Source of the DNA: Trichoderma breve
Taxonomy: Eukaryota > Ascomycota > Sordariomycetes > Hypocreales > Hypocreaceae
Direction: 5' to 3'
NCBI RefSeq assembly: GCF_028502605.1
Contig: NC_079232.1
Span: forward strand, 5,766,001-5,830,000
DNA: 64,000 nt
Positions within the stretch are counted from its first letter, which is position 1, and every line of letters starts with the position of its first letter. A program made the translations under genes and the position numbers. Positions 37,331 to 47,400 of the stretch are shown one piece after another. The notes below the pieces were generated by a model. The model worked only from the letters and a program-made list of their open reading frames with translations, searched no databases and was not told the DNA's origin.

Positions 37331-38607
37331 ATGTTCACATCAAGGGAGGGGGTTACTCTTGACTCGATAGCTGCTCCTTTCAGACGCTGGCTCTTTGACC
37401 CTGTTATTACAGCACCGGCAGCTCTACTTCTATCGGGCTTGGCTACTTACACTCCAGACACGATCGTCACCAAGTTCCTTTTCCCGGTCTACGCGCTGAC
37501 TTTAGCTGGTGTTCTTCTGTCTCTAAATGACTACTTGGACAAGCAATTTGCCAACAACTGGATATCGGACCAGACATGGAATTGGGATGAAGAGATTGTC
37601 GTTGTCACGGGAGGAAGTGATGGTATCGGCGCCAGTATATCCAAGCAACTCATCGCGCGAAACCCAAGAACACGAATTGTAATTGTCGATTACGCTCCGC
37701 TGAAATGGCAACCTAAGCAAGAAGGGGCTCGCGTGTCGTATTACCAGTGCGATCTGAGCGACTCCAATGCCCTGAAGTCTACATGTGAGCACATCAGAAG
37801 TGAGGTCGGACATCCTACCGTGTTATTCAACAATGCAGGATTGGTTCGCGGAGCAACCATCATGGAAGGGTCGTATGGGGATGTCGAGGCCACCGTGAAG
37901 ACGAATCTCATTGCCCCGATGCTTCTTGCCAAGGAGTTTCTGCCAGAGATGGTTAAGAGGGACCATGGGCATATCATACACACCGGCAGCTTGAGTTGTG
38001 TGACGCCACCAGCCATGATTGCAGATTACGCTGCGACGAAGGCTGGGCTGTTAGCATTGCACGAGGTAAGTTTGTGATTCTTGGCGACGTATACATACCA
38101 GACGATTACTTGCTCATAATCGGGGGAGAATTCGTGAACTAATATTCGTATTAGGCCCTTCAGTTGGAACTCAAAAACATTCACAAGGCACCTCGTGTAC
38201 GCCTCACATTTGGCATGTTCTGCTTCATCCGCACCGCCCTAGTCAGCGGCCATACAAATGTGCCAAACTTTCTTTTGCCGTTCCTACAGGTTGACACCGT
38301 GGGCGAGGCAATGGTGAGCGCCGTGTACAGCGGCTATGGATCGATCATCTATTTGCCTGGCCTCAACAGAGTAGCAACAACCTTGGTGAGTCGAATTCTT
38401 CATAGCTCGCTCTTCTCTTTCTATCCAAGCTTCACCTTGTTTGGCTACATAAACCGGAATTGACCGATGTTTTTTTTTTTCCTATTCTAGAGAGGTGGCC
38501 CCGAATGGTTCTTCCGACTTGTTCGAGAGGGCACGGCCAACTTCCGAATCAATTTTAGAGGCCGGCAAGAAGTCGATCCCCAGACGGGCAACATGCTAAA
38601 GGCATAG
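37331..38607 (+). CDS. Short-chain dehydrogenase/reductase, membrane-associated
   Basis: Three exons: 37331-38065, 38155-38385 and 38491-38607; 360 aa. The Rossmann motif TGGSDGIG (93-100) binds NAD(P); NNAG (167-170), the catalytic Ser in HTGSLS (220-222) and YAATK (Y233, K237) are all present, so it should be active. About 80 residues with hydrophobic segments precede the catalytic domain, a layout shared with the RDH10/17-beta-HSD-like membrane or lipid-droplet group. The natural substrate could be a lipid, sterol or retinoid-like alcohol or ketone; the sequence does not say. It is divergent from the esterase at 35286-36559, and the two may act on the same lipid pathway (inference only). 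Confidence 0.88.
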
Positions 38608-39860
38608 GTGGGTTACATGTGCTTCGGTAACTCGGACCCGAGATTTACAAGGACGGCATGAAATGTCGGTAGCCAAGCCGTCAGAAGCATCGTTCCCACG
38701 TGGCAGGAAAGCATGGAGATGCTTTGAGTTGGCGGGGAGCAGCTATCATCTATAAGTGGTTGAGAGACATCCTTGTCTCGTCCAATATTGGCCCAGAGTG
38801 ATCAGATAGTGTGCTCGGTGACTCAAGGTGGTGTGGTCAATCCACAGATATGGACTTTAACGTACATGTTTTTATGGGTCGTGAGAACTGTCATTTGAAT
38901 GTTTTTTTTTGTTGCCTGCCACGAGGCCGGGTGAGGCTGTTTGCATGAATGAACCACGTGTAGAGGTAATCATTGATGATATTTTCTCCCATAGCCTCTC
39001 CCACATGGGACAGCATGCTAAGTAGATCAGAGAGTGGGAATGGTAGTATTTAGTGTGGCACTATCAAACATGGCAAATGGCGGTGCTTCGTATTCTTCTA
39101 GTTTGCTTAATCCATATCAGAGCAATTGAGGATGCTTATTGCTAGACACGATAATAGCTCTTCTGAATCGAGATCATAACCACGGAAAGTAGGTGGCAAG
39201 GGGATTCAATAATACAAAGACACCACAAAAGCAGCATTCGAGAGAAAGTCACCCCGCACGTGCTTAAGTGCTTTTTCAAGGATATCAAATGTAGAAGGCG
39301 CCGGCGCCACCGACCCCATTCATAAAGATCCTGCTACTAGGCCTACTACTTTTGTCGATCTGGCTTTAAACAAGTGCTTACTCCCAATTGACACTGTACT
39401 CTCTACAATATCTTCCCCGCAGGTGAACAGTGCATCTCGACCTTCTTCACACACCCCTTGGCGATGGTTCGGCAATTATGAGCCGGATTCTCTCCACCAA
39501 GGCATCACATGTGCGAGTAGCTTCTTGGTATTGGCTCTCGATAACCTCTTGTGCCTGTCTTTAACCGCTTTCGAAGGAAACAAAAGTTCATGGGCGATGG
39601 GGAGCTAAGAGAGAAACGAGAAGGGCAGCAAACTCCGTTGCGACGCTGCAATCCTCAACCGCACCGAAAATGGGACGTCGGCGGTTCGGTCAAAGGTGTG
39701 TAGCTCGTGCATATATATTCTCGGCACCACCCGTACGTGTAATTCGATTTGACCTAGGCTGACTTGTTGATGTTAGAGGGGCAAGGCCAACTGGCTACTT
39801 GTTCAAGCCATCGACCAGACTCGGCGTACGAACCAAAGCCTCTTGAGGGCTGCCTGCACA
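38608..39860. other. Intergenic
   Basis: 1.25 kb without a supported gene, between the dehydrogenase and the interrupted transporter gene. Confidence 0.45.
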
Positions 39861-41058
39861 ATGTCTGCCGAACTTAGCCAGACGGAAAAGTCGTCCGCTG
39901 TAGTTGCGACTCAAGGAGATGGAGATAATGCTGTTGTCGTCGTCGAAAGTGGCGCGGCTAAGAAGCGCCAGTCGCTGTCCGACATCTTTACCATTGTGAG
40001 TTTCCGCCACGATTTCACGAAAGCTGCTTCCTGAATATCTTTTATCAGCTTTGTTTCGCCACTTTTCAATATATTTTCCAAAACGAGAATAGGTTGTTGA
40101 CATAGTATGTGCGTTGTTTAGATCGCGGCCGGTGCCGCCCTCATTTCCGATGGCTACCAGAACAACCTCATGACAATGTCCAATGTCCTCTTCAAGAAGG
40201 AATATCCCGCGCAGTACACTTCAACTGTCTCCACTCGCGTGTCAAATTCATTACTTGTTGGTGCGATTTTGGGGCAGGTAACCATAGGCCTGACTTGCGA
40301 CTATCTCGGACGCAAGACTGCAATCGTTGCAACAACACTTCTCATCGTCATCGGCGGTATTCTGGCCACTGCCGCCCATGGAGTCACCATCGACGGCATG
40401 TTTTGGATGTTGACTGTTGCGCGAGGCATTGTTGGATTTGGTGTTGGTAAGATTTCTCTTTCCGCAACCCTTTGCGCCACGAAGACAGAACGACGACTAA
40501 CATGACACAAGGCGGCGAGTATCCTGCTGCAAGCACATCATCTTCTGAAGCCGCCAACGAAAGAACTCTTGATAAACGAGGACCAATCTTTATATTAGTA
40601 ACTAATTTGCCGCTTTCTTTTGGCGGCCCCTTAGCTGTTTCGATATTTCTCATTGTGCTCTCTGCCGCTGGTGAGAATCATCTGTCGACGGTGTGGCGAG
40701 TATGCTTCGGTATCGGCATACTTCTCCCGCTCTCCGTCTTCTACTTCCGTCTCAAGATGCTCAACTCCAAGCTCTATCGCAAGAGCGCTATCCAGCGGAA
40801 TGTGCCTTACGGTCTGGCTATTCGATACTACTGGAAGACTTTGATTGGCACATGTGGCGCCTGGTTCCTCTACGACTTTGTTACCTTTCCGAACGGAGTC
40901 TTTTCCGGCACTATTCTTTCTTCCGTTGTCGACCCTAAAGACATACTACGGAGCACAGCAGAGTGGCAGTTACTGCTAGGAGCCATTGCCCTGCCCGGTG
41001 TCTTTCTCGGCGCCTTTCTGTGTGATCGACTAGGCAGGCGCAACGTGATGATGCTAGG

Positions 41059-41064
41059 ATTCAG
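41059..41064 (+). repeat. Target-site duplication, left copy
   Basis: ATTCAG directly before the 5' LTR, repeated directly after the 3' LTR. One base is ambiguous, so the duplication could be scored as 5 bp. Confidence 0.85.
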
Positions 41065-41083
41065 TTGGAGATGGACTCTGGAA

Positions 41084-41159
41084 CCTTCGACCTTCATTCA
41101 CCTGTGCGGCAACTTACAGTTGCCTTCAACCTTCATTCACTTGTGCGGTAACATACAGT
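41084..41159 (+). repeat. Tandem duplication within the LTR (37-bp units, period 39)
   Basis: Units at 41084-41120 and 41123-41159 both read CCTTC-ACCTTCATTCAC-TGTGCGG-AAC-TACAGT with about four substitutions. The same pair is in the 3' LTR at 48586-48661. An inverted partner (ACCGCACATAAGTGAATC) lies about 35 bases downstream and could form a hairpin with the second unit. Confidence 0.85.
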
Positions 41160-41211
41160 GGCGGTGAAGTATGCAGCCAACCGCACATAAGTGAATCAGT
41201 CATGGATTGCC

Positions 41212-41217
41212 TATATA
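41212..41217 (+). promoter_or_regulatory. TATA element of the LTR promoter
   Basis: CTATATAG inside the 5' LTR, about 195 bases before the Gag-Pol ATG, in the expected U3 position. The same element is at 48714-48719 in the 3' LTR. Confidence 0.6.
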
Positions 41218-41277
41218 GCTGTCCTTCGTTAGCTAGTTAGTTTGCAAGTCACCTCGCACCCTTCTTCTCCCTCAACT

Positions 41278-41290
41278 GGTTATGAGCCCC
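41278..41290 (+). other. Primer-binding site, initiator-tRNA(Met) half-molecule type
   Basis: GGTTATGAGCCCC starts at the last LTR base. Its complement GGGGCTCATAACC is the anticodon-arm sequence of initiator tRNA-Met, as used by Drosophila copia, and not the tRNA 3' end used by most retroelements. Confidence 0.75.
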
Positions 41291-41409
41291 TTTGGCACTA
41301 CGTTTACTACTTGAGAAAAGATAAAACGCCCTTCGCGAATTGCTAGGATAAGAAAGGAATCAGGTGAGGTCCGGACAGAAACTCTGTACCAACTAACGCA
41401 GCAGAAAGA

Positions 41410-44400
41410 ATGGAGAGAAAGGCAGATTTCTCTCAAGTGCGAGCCCACAAGCTTGAGGGGCAGCACAACTACCTCGAATGGAGGAAGTACTTTGATCGTT
41501 CGGCCAAATCGCTTGGCGTTTGGACCCTCCTTACAGGAGAAGAGGACGCCGGCATGACTGAACCCACTCTGGAAGACAACATTGTCTACGTCAACACTAA
41601 GGTCAAGAACTCCACTGACGTTACGATTGACTCGAATCGCAGCCTACTTCAATATCAGGCTGCATTCGAGAAGTGGAAGGACATTAAGTCGCGCAAATCG
41701 ATTGCTCGCCAGCTCATTGATGCCTCACTCTGTGATGCCATCGCCACTGAGGTTGAGGATCTCAACAACCCAAGAGACATATGCGGTTATCTCAAGAAGC
41801 AATATGCAGTATCGACCGACCTGATGGTAGTCGAAATGCTTACTCAAGCCCAAAGTCTGAAGCTCTGGAAGTGTGAGTCTATGATTGACTACATTAATCA
41901 ACACCGAGAACTTCAATCCAATCTCAACAGAGCCCACTATGACTACCCTGATGCCATCCTGATGACCAATATTCTCTCTGGATTGCCCAAGTCGTACAGC
42001 GACTTCATTGAACTCTGGGAATGGCACAAACTCCAGAACCTGGTCACTCTCCCAGACATCCACACTCTGACTAATCGACTCATGGCCACTGAGGCAAGGA
42101 AGAAAGTCGAGCAGAAGTCGGAAACCAGGAAGGGTAACAACAACAACAACCGGTCTGGAGGTCAAAACTCCCGCAATGGTACCAAGAAATGTACCCACTC
42201 CGGATGTCCCAACCCGGACACGCATGACACTGAAAACTGTTGGACTGCTCATCCCGAGAAGAAACCTCAGGCTGTCAAGAACCGAGAAGCTAAAAAGTCC
42301 ACTGCCAACGGCAACGATGATGATGCCACTGGCAAAAACTCCAAGAACCAAGGTGGCGGCGGCGGACGACGCATCACTGCTTTTGCTTTTGCCGACGTAC
42401 AACACTTCCGACAACTACTTTCGCAGTCTGTTGAAAAGATAGACGACTCGGACGACACCCTTGAGAACCATGCTGACAAGGAGATCAGTAATGAAGCTGC
42501 CAACAACATCACTGTTGAAGAAGACGCTGTTGACGAAGAACCAATCACTGAGGTTACTGATGGCAAGAAGGTGTCTCACTTTGAAGTCCCAACCAAGGAA
42601 GACCTTCGAGACAAATACCGCCAGACTGTTCACCAACTTGAACGCGCCGCAGTCTCGCAGCATCCTCAGCTCGCCTTTATTACCAAAGTATTACGCTTCT
42701 TCGCCAAGAAAGCTATCGGACGACATCTCCGCATTGCTGAAGCCCTGCACCAACGAATCAGCAAGATTCAAGGCTGTGAATCTCTCGTTGAGACACTGAA
42801 GCTCCTACACAACCTTTTGTCAGGAAAACACGACCTCTCTGATCACTCTAAATGGATCGTGGACATCGATGGCTACACTGTGTCCGACGGAGACCCCCTT
42901 GTTCATATTGCCATGAAACTTGCAGACGTGCGTCATCTGGACTTTGAACAGGAAGTGTGTGATCTCTGCCAGGACGTCACGAAGCTCCCATACCACTGTG
43001 AGTGTGAGTATGATCTCTACGATCAACACCTTGACCTTGACGACCCGTCGCAAGACTACGAAATGAGTACGCCCCCCATACCCTGTTCGCTTCATCTCAC
43101 TAACTCCTCCAAGACAACCTCTGAAGGACCTTGTCAGGGGGAGCGCTTGGGAGTGAAGGATTGCGGAACAAGTGGTAGTGGTGGATGCGGAAAGAATGTT
43201 TTTGATCGAGTCTTTGCTTGTCTTGGAGCGGCTGGAGCCGAAAATGTTGATCGTGATTCATGGATCTTTGATAGTGGAGCGAATATGATGGTATGCAATT
43301 CGAGAAAATGGTTCACTCAGTGGACTCCAATTCAATACACCATTTCCACTGCGGACTTCTCAAACTCTCTGAAGATTGAAGGAGGAGGCACTTGCGAAGT
43401 CTATGTCATGAACGACGACGGAAAAATAAACACTTTGGAAATTACTGAAGTTGCTTATGCTCCGAATGCTCACTGCAACCTTATGTCAACTTCACACCTG
43501 GGCAAAAAGGCCAATCTTCAAGGAAAGTGGAACAAAGACTGGATCTCCATTGAGACACCCGACGGTGAGACTCTCACTCTGGCCAGAGAAAACGAGGGGT
43601 TATACTACGTCGAGGCCGTGGTACCCTCAGACGATGAAGAAAACGACGCTGACAATGCGGGCTTCGTTGGTGTCATTAATCTGCAGGATGAAGTCTGGAA
43701 ATGGCACAGGCGCCTCGGACATTTGGGATGGCAGAACATGAGGGATTTGTTGAAAATGAGTACAGGATGTCCTCTCACCGACAAACAAGTCCAAGCCGCG
43801 CTGAAAACCATGTGCCCAATCTGTAGCCTGACAAAGGCCCTGGTCAAAATTCCGAGAGAGCCTGCTCGAAGACGTGCCGATCAACCCGGCGGACTTTTCC
43901 ACGTTGACTCGTGGGGACCCTACCATATGCCTGGATACAACGGTCATCGACATTTCCTCTTTATGGTCGATGATAAAACACGATATACCTGGTGCGAAGG
44001 ATATACAAGACCAGCTGATGTGCCAGAAGTCTTCAAAAGAATGCACAAGGAAATCGAAAAAGAATATGGCATTACTGTGAGGAAGTGGCGAATGGATGGG
44101 GAATTCCAAAAAGGAGAAGTCAGTCGATATGTCAAGAAACACCACATGGCTGTCGAACCCACTATCCCATATCAGCATCACATGAATGGTGTTGGGGAAC
44201 GCGGAATGAGAACTGTCAGGGAAAAAGCAAACCCCATGATGCGAGAAAAAGAGGTCCTGAGACAACTTATCCAGCTGTTCGACAATAAGACCAAGGAATC
44301 CCTGAGATCAACCTCAATGCCAGAAAATCTATGGCCTTGTGCTATGGAGCAGGCGGTATGGTATAAAAACCGGTCACCCTCGAGAGCTTTGAAAAACAAG

Positions 44401-47400
44401 ATGACTCCGTGGGAGGCTTTTCACGGGTACAAACCGAACCTCTCCCGAGAACATATCTTCGGAAGCAGAATGTTTGTAACTCTTCCCCCTGAAAAAGGCA
44501 GAGACGCTCTGCCAAAACTCCACGGTCAGAGAGGATGGATGGGATACTATGTTGGCTGCGAATCAGAATCTGTCTACAAAGTCTACTCGGAAGAAAAACA
44601 CCGCGTCTTCAGAGTCAGCATGGCACGAGTGGATGAGGGCGTGGGTTTGGACGATGAACACGACCTACCACCAATGGCAAAACCAGATCCGCCGCCTGAA
44701 AACGAGGAGGTAGTCACAGACGACGAAACCGACGAATGTCTATCCGAATCAAGCGAAAATCTTTCCCCAGACGACGAAGACGAGGAAATGATACCCGAAA
44801 CACCTGAGCCAATGCCAAATGATGACTTCTGGGGCGATGCCGACGATGAATCAGATGAATATCGCCCGGAAGCCGACGATGATGACTCTGGAATGGACAG
44901 TGATGACGATGACGATGGTCCACCCGATGCAGTCAGTGTGAGCCAACAAAGACTTGCAAACTTTGGTGACGAAAATGAACGCTTCATGAACCAAGTTTCC
45001 AAGTACTTTTATGCACCTGATAAAACTCGCACTGATAAACAAGACCAGGGTGAAAATTCTGAAAATGAGGGCGACGAAGACGCAACAGGTGAACTTCCCA
45101 TGGAGGAAGCAGCGAAATATTTCACCTTCGTTGCCAGAAAGAAAAAAAGAGATTTCAGTCATATACCTCTGTCATCACCTAAATGCAGAAAATGCTACTT
45201 GAACGAACGCGTATGTAGACGCTTCAGCCCGAACGAACGATGCCATCAGTGCGCCATGCTGGGTGTGAAATGCGAAAATGATCTCACCAATGCTGTTCCA
45301 AGATCCATGCGACAAAAGGAGCTTCCCTCCAATATACCCAAATGTCGCAAGTGCTTTGAGTATGGAGCTGTTTGTGTTCGCAGTTCACCGGACGAAAAAT
45401 GTGCTGCATGCATCAAGTACCAGCGTAAATGCACAAATGATCTTGAAGGGGCTGTCTACATGAAGCAGAGACCGAAAAAGGAAAAAGTCGATGTTCCAAA
45501 GGAAGACAAGTGTCACAGGTGTATCATGAAAGAACGCCCAAGTTGCGATGGTAAAACTCCATGTAACAATTGCATTGAGAGAGATGTTGCCGAAAGCTGC
45601 CTCGCCGAAAAAGTCTTCTACACACCAAAGTGTAACAGATGCGCAGTAAAAAGTCAACATTGCGACAGACAACGACCATGCGACAAGTGCAAAAAAATGG
45701 GAGAACCATGTTCGTACATTGACCAGGAAGGCCTTGTTACCCGAACATATGGTGGTCAATATATTCTGGAGAAAAAGAAAATAACTCTGGAGGAAGCCAG
45801 CGCAAAAGTCAAGAAATTTGTTGAAAACATATCGGAAAGCGAAGATGAATGTGTCAACTGCCGGAACTTCAAGCGAAACTGCGATGGCAACAAACCATGT
45901 ACGGCATGCATTCTGAGGAAAGGCAGACACAAGACATGCACCTGGAATAAACCCGGGTACATGGCGGAAAAATACATCACTGCACCCTACGAGTTCAACG
46001 ACACGGGAATTGCTTTCGTAGATGACTGGGAAAGTCACACGTGGTACAGCCAGGGAAATGCTACCTCACTACTGAAAGCAACAAAAAAGAGAATAGGTAC
46101 TAATCTACCCCGTCGAGTACCCATCGAGAGTAAAAAGTCACTTCCTCTGAGGAACAATCACACACCTCAAAACCTCTCAATGGGACCAGAAGAAGCAAGA
46201 CGGGCTTATGAACAAAGCTTTCCCCACGGCCACGAGTTGATCGAAACATCTGGCGAAAACCTGCTGTGTGGGGTGAGGGCCGTGAGCCTGAGCTTCCAAA
46301 ATCAAATTTCTCAAACTCAAACACCCACCCCCGGACAATTGATGGATCTGCTGGAAAACGAAGAAATCCGGATGTTTGAACAAGAAACTGGAGCCCTTGC
46401 CAGAGACAACCAAAACAATTTCTTCATTGATCAGCTGGGGGCTGCCTTACACCTGTGGGGACAACAACAAGAGTCGGTCATGCATATTCAGCTGGGATAT
46501 GTTCTGAGTAATGGCGCAACCTACCTTGTACCAACACCAGAACATCCGGAAAATGTCGTGATTTGGATTCACAGCTCAATGGTGGAAGGTGAGAATGAGA
46601 ACACGCTCCAACATTACTCTGGCATGAGACCAAGGCAGGCAAACGAAAGGGTGGCCCGGGAAGATCAAGATGACCAGACTGGTGCAGCGGAAAATAGCAC
46701 ATCCTCAAGCGACGACGAACCAACTCGAAAAAGAATGAGACAAAACAGACGAGTCGATATCGACATTCTCGATTTCGCTGAAGCAGACTCGATGAGGACA
46801 AGGACTGCGGTCAATGCATTTGTTGCCATGGCCATGGTGGCACCAGACATGGACGATGTCGAACCAACAAACTATGGTCAAGCGATGAAAACTAGCGAAG
46901 CTCCAATGTGGCAAGAAGCTGTTGACAATGAACTACAAAGTCTAATCCAAAACGAGACGTACGAGGTAATAGGCCAAAAGGATCTACCCAAAGGTAAGAA
47001 GACTATCACAGGCCGATGGGTATTCAAAAGAAAGGTCCTATACGACAACGAAAAAAGGCAATACTTCAACAAGTACAAAGCAAGGCTGGTAGCCAAAGGC
47101 TTCCAACAACAGGAGGGAATAGACTATGAAGAAATCTTTGCAACTGTTGTCAAATCTTCTTCCTACAAAGTTCTGCTTGCGATTGCAGCGAAGCTGGGTC
47201 TGACGGTTTACCTGATGGATGTGAAGACAGCCTTCCTACACGGTACACTTGACGTTGAAGTATATATGAAACCTCCCCCTGGGATGAACATTAAAAAGGG
47301 GAAAATCCTGAGGCTGAAAAAGGCCCTGTATGGGCTGAAACAGGCACCAAGACTCTGGTATATTCGCCTGACAGAACATCTCTTCAAGCTTGGATTCCGA

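Larger units (their letters stand above)
41065..41278 (+). repeat. 5' LTR
   Basis: 214 bp, begins TTGGAGATGG and ends CCCTCAACTG, with no difference from the 3' LTR found by reading. It holds a 39-bp-period internal duplication and a TATA element. Confidence 0.95.

Noticed and set aside
44583..45002. Ser-rich minus-strand frame inside the Copia element
   Set aside because: Reverse reading of the acidic Asp/Glu stretch of the polyprotein.
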